From positions 1,867,354 through 1,931,353 of the forward strand of contig NZ_JH601088.1 in the NCBI RefSeq assembly GCF_000245755.1: a stretch of DNA of 64,000 bases, read 5' to 3'. A program made the translations under genes and the position numbers. Shown piece after piece: positions 50,666 to 59,529 of the stretch (positions are counted from its first letter, which is position 1; the number at the start of each line of letters is the position of its first letter). This DNA comes from Helcococcus kunzii ATCC 51366 (lineage in GTDB: Bacteria; Bacillota; Clostridia; Tissierellales; Peptoniphilaceae). Below the pieces are notes generated by a model. It was given only the letters and a program-made list of their open reading frames with translations. It made no database searches and had not been told where the DNA came from.

Positions 50666-52579
50666 CTATGCATCAATATTTGTTGCAAATTTAGCATTTT
50701 CTTCTATAAATTCTCTTCTTGGCTCAACTTTATCACCCATTAAAGTATTGAAAGTATCATCAAGAGTAATTGACTCATTGTCAATTTTCACTTGAATCAA
50801 CACCCTATGTTCTGGATGCATAGTTGTTTCCCAAAGTTGCTCAGCATTCATTTCACCAAGCCCTTTATATCTATTAATCTTATAATTTTCACCTTTAATG
50901 TTTTCGATGATTGATTTTAATTCTTTTTCATCATAAACATATCTTTCTTTTTTACCTTGAGTAACCTTAAATAATGGTGGTTGAGCAATAAATACATTTC
51001 CATTTTCTATCAATGGTCTCATATATCTATATAAGAATGTAAGTAATAATGTATCAATGTGTGCCCCATCAACGTCGGCATCAGTCATCAATATGATTTT
51101 TCCGTATCTAAGATTTTTTATATCAAAATCTTCTCCAATACCAGTACCAAACGCTGTTATTAATGCTTTTATTTCTTCTGAACTTAAAACTTTTGCTATT
51201 CTAGCTTTTTCAACATTTAAAATTTTACCTCTAATTGGTAAAATTGCTTGATATTTATTATCTCTTCCCAATTTAGCGGATCCACCAGCGGAATCCCCTT
51301 CGACTATAAACAATTCATTTTCAGTTATATCTGTCGATTGACATTCAGCCAATTTACCTGGCAATGTTGTGCTAGATAAAAGTGAATTTTTATTTCTGGA
51401 TAAATCACGAGCCTTTTTAGATGCTACTCTCGCTCTTCTTGCGCTTTCACATTTATCCATAATCTTTTTAGCGATTTTTGGATTTTCTTCTAAATACTCA
51501 GACAATTTTTCAGAAACAAAAGTATCAACGATACCTCTCATTTCAGAAGAACCAAGCTTTCCTTTAGTTTGCCCTTCGAATTGAGGATTTGATAATTTTA
51601 CAGCTATTATAGCAGTGATACCTTCTCTAATATCTTCCCCAGAGTAATTTTCATCTTTTTCTTTCAAGAAATCATACTCTCTAGCATAATTGTTGATAGT
51701 TTTTGTTAAACCAGATCTAAAACCAGTAAGATGAGTACCACCTTCCCCAGTTAGCACTGTATTCGCAAATGATAAAACATTTTCTGAATATGAATCTGTA
51801 TATTGCATTGCAAAATCAACTTCAGAACCATCAACCATTCCTTTGTAATGGATAACATCATCATGTAGAGCTGTTCTCTTTTTATTTAAGAATTTAACGA
51901 AAGTTGATAAACCACCTTCAGCGATAAAATCTTCCTCAAATTTAGGATCTTCCCTATAATCTATTAAAGTAATTTTTAGACCTTCATTTAAGAATGTCAT
52001 TTCTTCAAATCTTTTTTCAAGTGTCGCTCTATTAAAATCTAAAGTTTCAAAAACTTCTCCATCAGGCCAAAATCTAATAGAAGTACCTGTTTCATCAGTT
52101 TCTTCGTGCTTTTGTAATTTTGTTTTTGGTTTACCTTGAGAAAATTCTTGAGTATATCTATAACCATCTCTTCTAATTTCAGCTACTAATTTTGTTGATA
52201 AAGCATTAACTACAGAAACCCCTACACCGTGTAAACCGCCTGAAAATGCATAAGCCTCAGAGTCAAATTTACCACCCGCGTGTAAGATTGTTAATACTGT
52301 TTCAAGTGTGGATTTTCCTGTTGTTGCATGCTTTTTAACTGGTATACCTGAACCATTATCAGTTACCTCACATGATCCATCTTGGTGAAGTTCAACAACT
52401 ATAGAATCAGCTCTTCCTGCTAGCGCCTCGTCAACAGAGTTGTCAACTACTTCATAAACTAAATGATGCAGCCCTCTTTCATCTGTAGAACCGATATACA
52501 TCCCCGGTCTAACACGAACAGCCTCAAGTCCTTCAAGGACCCTAATATTACTTTCACCATATTGTGTATTCTTTGCCAT
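50666..52579 (-). CDS. gyrB: DNA gyrase subunit B
   Basis: The protein has the GHKL ATPase domain (VRVRPGMYIGSTDERGLHHLVYEVVDNSVDEA, VTDNGSGIPV, GGLHGVGVSVVNAL), the transducer, and the TOPRIM domain (ELFIVEGDSAGGSAKLGRD, MTDADVDGAHI) with the C-terminal INRYKGLGEMNAEQLWETTM. I start it at the ATG at 52579 ([17 protein letters not shown]), which follows AAAGGAAAAAG. That gives a 26-base overlap with recF, so translation of the two genes is coupled. Confidence 0.97.
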   Translation of the reverse strand: MAKNTQYGESNIRVLEGLEAVRVRPGMYIGSTDERGLHHLVYEVVDNSVDEALAGRADSIVVELHQDGSCEVTDNGSGIPVKKHATTGKSTLETVLTILHAGGKFDSEAYAFSGGLHGVGVSVVNALSTKLVAEIRRDGYRYTQEFSQGKPKTKLQKHEETDETGTSIRFWPDGEVFETLDFNRATLEKRFEEMTFLNEGLKITLIDYREDPKFEEDFIAEGGLSTFVKFLNKKRTALHDDVIHYKGMVDGSEVDFAMQYTDSYSENVLSFANTVLTGEGGTHLTGFRSGLTKTINNYAREYDFLKEKDENYSGEDIREGITAIIAVKLSNPQFEGQTKGKLGSSEMRGIVDTFVSEKLSEYLEENPKIAKKIMDKCESARRARVASKKARDLSRNKNSLLSSTTLPGKLAECQSTDITENELFIVEGDSAGGSAKLGRDNKYQAILPIRGKILNVEKARIAKVLSSEEIKALITAFGTGIGEDFDIKNLRYGKIILMTDADVDGAHIDTLLLTFLYRYMRPLIENGNVFIAQPPLFKVTQGKKERYVYDEKELKSIIENIKGENYKINRYKGLGEMNAEQLWETTMHPEHRVLIQVKIDNESITLDDTFNTLMGDKVEPRREFIEENAKFATNIDA

Positions 52580-53693
52580 TCTTTTTCCTTTCATTCTTAA
52601 CTTTTCCATTATTTATTGTATAAATGTTTCCGTTCATATTTGTCAAATCTATATTGATTAATGAATTTGTTGTAATAATATTTTGATAATTCTTCGATTT
52701 TTCAACCAATAAACTAGCTCTCGTATTATCAAGCTCTGAAAATACATCATCCCATAATAAAATTGGTTTTGTATTTGTAATAGTTTCAATTAATCTTGCC
52801 TCACCCAATTTTAATGATAACATCACCGTTCTTTGCTGTCCTTGCGATCCAAATGTCTTAGCCTCTTTTCCGTTAATATTTAATAATATATCATCTTTAT
52901 GTGGTCCATAAATACTTACAAATCTCTGAATCTCTTTTTCTCTATTTTCCTCTAAAATTTTAGCATAATCATCTCTTATACTTTCCAAATTTGTGAAATC
53001 ACTAGCAAAATTATTTTCATACTCTATCTCTAATTTTTCATTATTTGAACTTAATTCATAATGAAATTCACTAGCAAATTTTTTTAAAATTTCTAAGTAT
53101 TTATATCTATATATCGCAATTGTAGAACCATACTCAACCATTTTTTGATTATAAGTATTTAAAATTTGATCAAAATATTTAACATTACTTCCTTTTTTTA
53201 AAAGCTCATTTTTTTGACTTCTTATCTTATTATAATTGTTTAAATAAACTTTATATGAAATATCATTATTTGAAATAATGTCATCAATAAATCTTCTCCT
53301 CATTTGAGGTGTCTCTTTAACTATTAAAACTTCTTCCGGAGAAAATATCACAACACCAAATTGACTCTTTAATTCTGACAAATTCTTCACTTCAACTTCA
53401 TTTATTCTAATTTTCTTCTTATCATTTTTAGATAAAACTATTTCAACTACTTTCTTTCTATTATTATTTAATATATCAGCTTTAAGATATAATCGATTTT
53501 CGTCAAATTTTATTAGCTCATCTTCCTTAAGATTTTTAAAACTATACCCCCTTGCACAAATATATATGGCCTCAAGCAAATTAGTTTTTCCTTGAGCATT
53601 TTTACCAACTAAAATATTTGTGTTGTCATGAAAAATAATATCTTCATTTTCATAATTTCTATGGTTTATAAGTTTTAATTCCTTAATAATCAT
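52554..53693 (-). CDS. recF: DNA replication and repair protein RecF
   Basis: The 379-residue SMC-like ATPase has Walker A ([15 protein letters not shown]), the SGxGxQR-like signature [19 protein letters not shown] and Walker B ([13 protein letters not shown]). It helps load RecA at single-strand gaps and acts at stalled forks. Position between the S4-domain gene (4-base overlap) and gyrB is the classical origin order. Confidence 0.95.
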   Translation of the reverse strand: MIIKELKLINHRNYENEDIIFHDNTNILVGKNAQGKTNLLEAIYICARGYSFKNLKEDELIKFDENRLYLKADILNNNRKKVVEIVLSKNDKKKIRINEVEVKNLSELKSQFGVVIFSPEEVLIVKETPQMRRRFIDDIISNNDISYKVYLNNYNKIRSQKNELLKKGSNVKYFDQILNTYNQKMVEYGSTIAIYRYKYLEILKKFASEFHYELSSNNEKLEIEYENNFASDFTNLESIRDDYAKILEENREKEIQRFVSIYGPHKDDILLNINGKEAKTFGSQGQQRTVMLSLKLGEARLIETITNTKPILLWDDVFSELDNTRASLLVEKSKNYQNIITTNSLINIDLTNMNGNIYTINNGKVKNERKKNGKEYTIW

Positions 53694-53905
53694 GCTTCCT
53701 CTATTTCAACAACTTGATCAAATAATTCGACCACATCTCCATTTCTGATTTTTTTTCCTCTTTGTGTGCAAACTTCTCCATTTACTTTAACTTCACCGTC
53801 TGCAATAAGCATTTTAGCTTCACCACCAGTTTGCACTAAAGATGCAAATTTTAATAATTGATCCAATTTAATAAATTCTGTTTTAATTTCAACTTTTTCT
53901 CTCAT
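53690..53905 (-). CDS. yaaA: S4 domain RNA-binding protein (YaaA/RlbA-like)
   Basis: The 71-residue protein is a single S4 RNA-binding domain: [50 protein letters not shown]. This small protein lies between dnaN and recF in most Firmicutes and is thought to bind ribosomal RNA. It overlaps recF by four bases (ATGA-type). Confidence 0.93.
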   Translation of the reverse strand: MREKVEIKTEFIKLDQLLKFASLVQTGGEAKMLIADGEVKVNGEVCTQRGKKIRNGDVVELFDQVVEIEEA

Positions 53906-53914
53906 TTTTTACCT

Positions 53915-55009
53915 CTATTGTGAAAGTCTAACTGGTAATACTAAATATAGATAATTATCTGTATCATGAATTGGATAAATAGACATTGGAGACAATGGAG
54001 TATTTAAGTGTAACAACACTTCATCATCCTCAATCACCTTTAATCCATCAAGTAAATATCTTGTATTAAACGCAATTTGGATATTGTCGCCCTCTTGTTT
54101 TCCATATAATTTTTCATCGAGTCTACCAAATTCTGAATTTGAATTGATACTTATCTCACCATCTTCAAATGTCAATTTTGTTAAACTTGCTGATGCGCCA
54201 GTTGTTAATAATAACGCTCTATCTAATGAATTTATCAAATCATTTCTATTAACTCTAACAGAAGTTTTATACTCTCCATTTATTATCTTACTATAATCGA
54301 TATATTTTTTATCGATCAATCTTGAGTACATTTTTGTACTTCCATTAATAAATGCAATATGACCTTTAATAAGAATAATTTCTGTAGTTTTTTCATCAAG
54401 AATTTTTATCAGTTCATTAAAAGCTCTTTTTGGCACAATCACAGATGTTTCTTCATTTGAATGGTAATTATATTTTTTAATTGCAAGTCTATAACCATCC
54501 AATCCAACAAAACTAATATTATCATTATTAAACTCAAATAATATACCAGTTAAAGCAAGTCTAGTTTCATCATTTGATGTAGCAAAAATTGTCTCTCTTA
54601 CCGCTAAATTCAAATCTTCATTTTCTATAGTAAGAATGGGTTCATCTTCAACATCTGGTAATGGTGGATAATCCATCGCTGATTGACAAGCTATATCAAA
54701 AACTGAATTTTGACTTTGGATATTAACCATTTCATCATTAGCTGTCATTGTAATAATATCATTTGGCATTTTCTTTACAATATTTCCAATGATACTGGAT
54801 TTTATTACAATAGAACCTTCTTCTAAAACTTCACAATCCACTTGCGTTTCAATAGATAGTTCTAAATCTGTAGAAGATAATTTTAGCTTATTGTCATAAG
54901 CTGTAAAAACAATCCCTTCAAGTATTTGAATTGAAGATTTATTTGATATTGCTTTTTGAGCGATAGAAATATGCTTATCTAAATCACTTTTATTAATCTT
55001 AATTTTCAT
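53915..55009 (-). CDS. dnaN: DNA polymerase III beta subunit (sliding clamp)
   Basis: The 364-residue protein has the three-domain clamp pattern. It has the N-terminal MKIKINKSDLDKHISIAQKAISNKSSIQILEGI, the FEFNNDNISFVGLDGYRLAI block in the middle domain and the C-terminal PIHDTDNYLYLVLPVRL that forms the peptide-binding groove. It tethers the replicative polymerase. The gap to dnaA holds origin elements and its ribosome site overlaps their AT-rich end. Confidence 0.97.
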   Translation of the reverse strand: MKIKINKSDLDKHISIAQKAISNKSSIQILEGIVFTAYDNKLKLSSTDLELSIETQVDCEVLEEGSIVIKSSIIGNIVKKMPNDIITMTANDEMVNIQSQNSVFDIACQSAMDYPPLPDVEDEPILTIENEDLNLAVRETIFATSNDETRLALTGILFEFNNDNISFVGLDGYRLAIKKYNYHSNEETSVIVPKRAFNELIKILDEKTTEIILIKGHIAFINGSTKMYSRLIDKKYIDYSKIINGEYKTSVRVNRNDLINSLDRALLLTTGASASLTKLTFEDGEISINSNSEFGRLDEKLYGKQEGDNIQIAFNTRYLLDGLKVIEDDEVLLHLNTPLSPMSIYPIHDTDNYLYLVLPVRLSQ

Positions 55010-55016
55010 ATTTTCT

Positions 55017-55145
55017 CCTATATATATATTTTAAACTTAGTAATAATAGTAATAGGGGCTGTCAATAAGTTCATATTGTCCATTATGTTGATAATATTAA
55101 CAAAAATTAGGTCAATATCTCTTGGATAACTTGTTGATAACTTTT
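55017..55145. other. oriC downstream part: DnaA boxes, GC cluster and DnaA-trios (dnaA-dnaN gap)
   Basis: Reading the minus strand: two exact TTATCAACA boxes (55132-55140, 55086-55094) and a near-match at 55121-55129, then a GC cluster (AGCCCC, about 55056-55061), then six consecutive DnaA-trios (on the plus strand TAG TAA TAA TAG TAA TAG, 55038-55055), then an AT-only run (TTTAAAATATATATATA, about 55017-55035). This order is that of the Bacillus unwinding region. I infer that strand opening begins here. Confidence 0.8.
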
Positions 55146-55169
55146 ACTATTATTAGTAATTCTCCACAA

Positions 55170-56618
55170 CTATTTTTTTAATATAGCAATGATATTTTCT
55201 ACATCTTTTCTAAGACTCTCATCTTCCTTCATTAAAGTTTTGACTTTATCATCACCGTAAATAACTGTCGCGTGATCTCTCTCAAATGAATCTGCAATTT
55301 TTACTAAAGATAAATTTGTAAGTTGTCTTGATAAATGCATTGCAATTTGTCTTGGATCGGAGATTGATTTTTGTCTATTTTGTTTAACTAAATCCTGAGG
55401 TTCTAAATTGTAGTATTTAGCAACCACTTCTTTGATTCTTGTTAAAGTAATAGGTTTTTGTTTAACCTCTTTAATTGCAAGTGCATTTTTAGCTATTTCC
55501 AGAAATTCTTCATCAGAAATCTGTGCATTTGAATTTTTTTTCTTTAAATTATAAAATGCCATAACTTTCAAAATAGCACCTTCTAAATTTCTGATATTAG
55601 AAGTTACATTTTCAGCAATAAACTCAATTACATTGTTAGGTACATCATATCTATCCATATTAATCTTATGTTTTAATATGGAAACTCTTGTTTCAAAATC
55701 TGGCTTTTGAATATCAGCTATCATACCACCACTAAACCTTGTAACTAACCTATCTTCTAAACCTTTTATCTCTTCAGGTCGCACATCTGATGTAAATACT
55801 ATTTGTTTTTTTGCTTGTTGTAAAGAATTAAAAGTATGAAAGATTTCTTCCTGTGTACTTTCCTTACCTGAAATAAATTGAATGTCATCAATCATTAATA
55901 CATCGCAATTCCTATACTTATCTCTAAAAATTTGTGAATTGACTACTGAATTTTTATTGTCAGTAATTGTAGCGATAAACTCATTCATAAAACCTTCACT
56001 AGTTATATAAATAACTTTTTTTTCTGGATTATCTTCAAGTATCTTATGTCCTATAGCCTGCATAAGATGAGTTTTACCCAAACCAGAGCTACCATAAATG
56101 AAAAATGGATTATAAACTTTACCAGGATTTTCTGCAACACTGATTGCAATCGCCAAAGCTAAATCATTAGATTTTCCTCTAACAAAATTATCAAAAGTAT
56201 TTTTTTTATTTAATGTACCTTTGTAACGATAATTATCAGGAGTTTCAGTGTTTACCCTCTTATCAAGCTCTTCTAATGGACCTGATAAATCAAATGTGAT
56301 TTGCGTAGGATTTTTATCCTCTTGAGGCAAATCTTCATCTTTTTCATTTATCAATTGTGTAAACAATTCATCTTTTGGATCTAAAATAACTAAATCAATG
56401 TCTTCATTTAAGATAGCTCTCAAATTACTTTCAAGAGTATCTTTATATTTATCATTTACTATCTTTTTTATAAAGCCGATAGTAGAGTAAATATAAACAT
56501 TAGATCCTTTCTTTTTTAGAGGTATAAGTGGTTTTATCCACGTATTATAATGAACATCAATCATGTCAGTAATAAGTCTTTTTTGAACTTTTTCCCATAC
56601 TTGATCTAAATTACTCAT
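55170..56618 (-). CDS. dnaA: Chromosomal replication initiator DnaA
   Basis: The 482-residue protein has all four domains: an N-terminal oligomerisation domain (VWEKVQKRLITDMIDVHYNTWIKPLIPL), a short acidic linker, the AAA+ domain with Walker A (GSSGLGKTH, about 180) and Walker B (VLMIDDIQFI, about 242), and the C-terminal DNA-binding domain with the signature SDPRQIAMHLSRQLTNLSLVKIADSFERDHATVIYG. It opens the origin and regulates its own gene through nearby boxes. It is the first gene of the leftward replication operon. Confidence 0.98.
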   Translation of the reverse strand: MSNLDQVWEKVQKRLITDMIDVHYNTWIKPLIPLKKKGSNVYIYSTIGFIKKIVNDKYKDTLESNLRAILNEDIDLVILDPKDELFTQLINEKDEDLPQEDKNPTQITFDLSGPLEELDKRVNTETPDNYRYKGTLNKKNTFDNFVRGKSNDLALAIAISVAENPGKVYNPFFIYGSSGLGKTHLMQAIGHKILEDNPEKKVIYITSEGFMNEFIATITDNKNSVVNSQIFRDKYRNCDVLMIDDIQFISGKESTQEEIFHTFNSLQQAKKQIVFTSDVRPEEIKGLEDRLVTRFSGGMIADIQKPDFETRVSILKHKINMDRYDVPNNVIEFIAENVTSNIRNLEGAILKVMAFYNLKKKNSNAQISDEEFLEIAKNALAIKEVKQKPITLTRIKEVVAKYYNLEPQDLVKQNRQKSISDPRQIAMHLSRQLTNLSLVKIADSFERDHATVIYGDDKVKTLMKEDESLRKDVENIIAILKK

Positions 56619-56630
56619 TATTCCTCCATC

Positions 56631-56928
56631 TTATCCACAAAGTTATCAACTTATCAATAGTGTTAGAAATAGGCAGTTGCCAAATCTAACAAATAAACAT
56701 TAAGTTATCCACATTTTATGGTAAAATTTAATAAACAATAAATGTGGATAAAAAAATAGCTTAATTCTAAGCTTTTTTAAAGAATTTCATAAAGTTTATC
56801 AACAATGAATCCACAATTGTTAATAACTCATGAAAAATTATGGATAACTCGTGTATTTTATGAACTAATTATATCAGTAAAGTCGAAAAAATACAAAAAA
56901 ATAAAAGTTATCCACAAATGTGGATTTC
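56631..56928. other. oriC upstream part: DnaA-box cluster between dnaA and rpmH
   Basis: Perfect TTATCCACA boxes lie at 56631-56639, 56705-56713 and 56908-56916 on the plus strand and at 56743-56751 on the minus strand. One-mismatch boxes include TTATCAACA (56796-56804) and TTATCCATA (minus, 56839-56847). Weaker ones are TTATCAACT (56643-56651), TTATCAATA (56651-56659) and the minus-strand AAATCCACA (56919-56927). The 441-base gap holds no gene. It is the upstream half of a bipartite origin. Confidence 0.92.
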
Positions 56929-56952
56929 TTCTTTTTTTAAAAGCTAACTTGC

Positions 56953-56981
56953 TTGACAATGAGGATAAAAGTAAATATAAT
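56953..56981 (+). promoter_or_regulatory. Promoter of rpmH
   Basis: TTGACA (56953-56958) and TATAAT (56976-56981), both perfect, are 17 bases apart. The last DnaA boxes end about 25 bases upstream. Confidence 0.9.
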
Positions 56982-57059
56982 AGAAGTTAGCATTTTATCG
57001 TAAATAGTTATGTAAAATCATAAAATATAGAAAATAAGTTAAAAATTAGGAGGAAAATT

Positions 57060-57194
57060 ATGAAAAGAACTTATCAACCAAATAGAAGAAGAAAATCTAA
57101 AAAACACGGATTTAGATCTAGAATGTCTACTCCAGGAGGAAAAAGAGTATTACAAGCTAGAAGACGTAAAGGAAGAAAACAACTTTCAGCTTAG
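57060..57194 (+). CDS. rpmH: 50S ribosomal protein L34
   Basis: The 44-residue basic protein has the invariant L34 sequence pattern ([20 protein letters not shown], then [20 protein letters not shown], ending QLSA). AGGAGGAAAATT precedes the ATG. It is the first gene rightward of the origin, as in most Firmicutes. Confidence 0.98.
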   Translation: MKRTYQPNRRRKSKKHGFRSRMSTPGGKRVLQARRRKGRKQLSA

Positions 57195-57217
57195 TCTAAT
57201 TTGAAATTAGGAAAATT

Positions 57218-57553
57218 ATGGAAAAAAAATATAGGATTAAAAAAAATTTAGAATTTAAGAGATTATATGAAAGGTCTAAGAGATTTTATAATAGAGATTT
57301 TAAGATATTAGTTTCAGATAATATCTTTGATTATCCTAGATTTGGATTTACATTAACAAGAAAGTTTGGAAAAGCAAATAAGAGAAATAGAGTAAGAAGA
57401 CTTTTAAAAGAAATTATAAGATTAAATATAGATAAATTTGAAAATGGAAAAGATTATATAATTTCACCAAAGTCTCATACAATTGAATATGAGTATAAAG
57501 ATTTAGAGAATTCTTTGATGCATATAATCAATATTTCAAAGAGGAATAAATGA
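57218..57553 (+). CDS. rnpA: Ribonuclease P protein component
   Basis: The 111-residue basic protein has the RnpA signature [20 protein letters not shown] (about 69-88) and the N-terminal [17 protein letters not shown] block with [14 protein letters not shown]. It assists the RNase P RNA in tRNA 5' maturation. It follows rpmH by 23 bases and overlaps yidD by 4. Confidence 0.96.
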   Translation: MEKKYRIKKNLEFKRLYERSKRFYNRDFKILVSDNIFDYPRFGFTLTRKFGKANKRNRVRRLLKEIIRLNIDKFENGKDYIISPKSHTIEYEYKDLENSLMHIINISKRNK

Positions 57554-57762
57554 AAAAACTAATGATAGCTTTAATTAACTTATATAGAAAGTATATTTCT
57601 CCTATGATGGGACAAGGTAAATGTAGATATACACCAACATGCTCGCAATACGCAATCGATGCATATAATAAACATAATTTTTTTAAAGCAACATTTATGA
57701 CAGTTTGGAGAATTCTAAGATGCAACCCTTGGAGCAAGGGCGGGTATGATCCTGTTAAATAG
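57550..57762 (+). CDS. yidD: Membrane protein insertion efficiency factor YidD
   Basis: The 70-residue protein has the family core: [40 protein letters not shown] then [18 protein letters not shown], including the three conserved cysteines. It aids YidC-dependent membrane insertion. The ATG lies in the stop region of rnpA (4-base overlap). Confidence 0.96.
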   Translation: MKKLMIALINLYRKYISPMMGQGKCRYTPTCSQYAIDAYNKHNFFKATFMTVWRILRCNPWSKGGYDPVK

Positions 57763-57770
57763 GAGGATGA

Positions 57771-58466
57771 ATGGATTTTTTAAGTAGTATATTAGGAAAG
57801 TTGTTTAGCTTTATATACGAATCATTAAAAGGAATGAACATAGGAAGTGAAACATTCTCTACATATGCTATGACTATCATTGCTATGGGAATTATTTACA
57901 AAATATTGACCATTCCTATGACATTGCAAACAGCAAAACAACAAAGAAAACAAAGAGAAATGCAGCCAGAACTTGACAGAATCAAGCAAAAATATGGCTA
58001 CGATCAGCAAATCTATCAAAAGAAAATGATGGAATTTCAAAAAGAAAATAATATGATGCAAGGATGTGGTGGGAGCTGTTTAACATTTATACTGCAAATG
58101 GTAATCATTTTTGCTTTATATAGTGTTATTAGAGAGCCACAAAAATATTTAAGTGACTATGAAAATATCAATAGATCATTTTTCTGGATTAAAGACTTAG
58201 CTTTAGCAGATCCAACAGGATTTGCATTACCACTTATCAACTCTGTATCACAATTAGGATATCAATTCTTAAATAAAAGTAGTATGGAAGGAAGTCCACA
58301 AGCAAGCGGCATGCAGACTATGATGTATATTATGCCGATTATGTTCTTCTTTATATTTAGAAATTTACCTGCTGCCCTAGTATTATACTGGTCAATAGGT
58401 AATGTTATTGAAATCTTAATTAGAGGATTTATATTCTTGATTCGAAAAGCGAGGGGTAATAATTAA
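57771..58466 (+). CDS. yidC: Membrane protein insertase YidC/Oxa1/SpoIIIJ
   Basis: The 231-residue protein has the five-span Oxa1 core with the cytoplasmic coiled hairpin (TAKQQRKQREMQPELDRIKQKYGYDQQIYQKKMMEFQKENNM). Later spans include MQTMMYIMPIMFFFIFRNLPAALVLYWSIGNVI. No signal peptide or lipobox is visible, unlike many Gram-positive YidC proteins. The residue at the place of the conserved groove Arg (five before the Pro of the first span, YKILTIPMT) is Lys. AGGAGG precedes the ATG. It ends by overlapping jag by one base. Confidence 0.93.
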   Translation: MDFLSSILGKLFSFIYESLKGMNIGSETFSTYAMTIIAMGIIYKILTIPMTLQTAKQQRKQREMQPELDRIKQKYGYDQQIYQKKMMEFQKENNMMQGCGGSCLTFILQMVIIFALYSVIREPQKYLSDYENINRSFFWIKDLALADPTGFALPLINSVSQLGYQFLNKSSMEGSPQASGMQTMMYIMPIMFFFIFRNLPAALVLYWSIGNVIEILIRGFIFLIRKARGNN

Positions 58467-59458
58467 TGAAATCTATAATTAAATCATCTAAAACTATAGA
58501 AGAAGCTGTTGATTTAGGTCTTAAAGAATTAGGCCTTGACAGAAACAATACAGAAATTGAAATTATTCAAGAACCAACAAAAGGTTTCTTAGGAATGTTT
58601 GGTGGAAATGATGCTATTGTTAAAATCAAGGAAAAAGATAAAAGTACTGATATTAATCTAGATGATATATTTGGTGATTTAAAACAAAATAGCAGTTTTG
58701 CAGAAGTTGAAGATGAATCAGACGAAGAAATTGATGAGAGATTCAGTAAATATGATGATTTAGAAGAAGATGAAGAAGAAATTGTAGAAACTGAATCACA
58801 TGATACTGTTGATGAAGTAGTAGAAAATAAAGAAGATGATTCTTATGAAGATTCAGTAGATTCATATGAAGATGAAACAACTGAAACTGAACAAGAAGAA
58901 TACGAAATATTCAAGTCTGATAAAGAAAAAACTGTAAATACTAGAGAACTTACATTCTCAGGCGAAGCAGTCGAAATTAATGATGAAGATAGTTTAGAAG
59001 TAGTTGCTCAAAAAACTAAAAAAATCTTAGAAGATATTTTAGTTAAGATGCATATTGAAACTAAAGTAGACTATGAAACAAATAAAAATAATATTATTAA
59101 TTTAGATTTGTCTGATATTTCTGAAAATGATACAGGAATTGTAATTGGTAGCAAGGGTGAAACATTAAATGCTATTCAATATACATTAAGCCTATTAGTT
59201 AACAGAAATACAAAACAATTTTACAGAGTTACATTAAATGTTGCTGATTATAGAGATAGAAGAAAGAGATCTATTGAAAATAATGCTAAAAAGGTAGCAT
59301 TTAAGGTATTAAAAACAAAAAAATCAATTGCACTAAAACCAATGAATTCATACGAAAGAAGAATAGTGCATTATGCTTTACAAAGCTATAAAGAAATTGA
59401 AACTGTTTCAAGTGGAAAATTCCCAAATAGAAAAGTAGTAGTTAAATATAAAGGATAA
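58466..59458 (+). CDS. jag: RNA-binding protein Jag/KhpB (EloR)
   Basis: The 330-residue protein has an N-terminal Jag domain (IIKSSKTIEEAVDLGLKELGL, GFLGMFGG), then an acidic linker of about 110 residues made largely of Glu and Asp. A KH domain (TGIVIGSKGETLNAIQYTLSLLVNR) and a C-terminal R3H domain (RRKRSIENNAKKVAFKVL, MNSYERRIVHYALQSYKEIETVSSG) follow. It binds RNA and in streptococci controls cell elongation. The linker is unusually long and acidic. It is last before a strong terminator. Confidence 0.95.
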   Translation: MKSIIKSSKTIEEAVDLGLKELGLDRNNTEIEIIQEPTKGFLGMFGGNDAIVKIKEKDKSTDINLDDIFGDLKQNSSFAEVEDESDEEIDERFSKYDDLEEDEEEIVETESHDTVDEVVENKEDDSYEDSVDSYEDETTETEQEEYEIFKSDKEKTVNTRELTFSGEAVEINDEDSLEVVAQKTKKILEDILVKMHIETKVDYETNKNNIINLDLSDISENDTGIVIGSKGETLNAIQYTLSLLVNRNTKQFYRVTLNVADYRDRRKRSIENNAKKVAFKVLKTKKSIALKPMNSYERRIVHYALQSYKEIETVSSGKFPNRKVVVKYKG

Positions 59459-59479
59459 TAAACTTTAAGAGACAGAATG

Positions 59480-59510
59480 GCCCCAATACATAATTTGGGG
59501 CTTTTTAATT
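59480..59510 (+). terminator. Terminator after jag
   Basis: GCCCCAA and TTGGGGC form a 7-bp GC-rich stem with an 8-base loop, followed by TTTTTAATTT. Confidence 0.92.
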
Positions 59511-59529
59511 TAGTAAAGAGGTATAAAAA

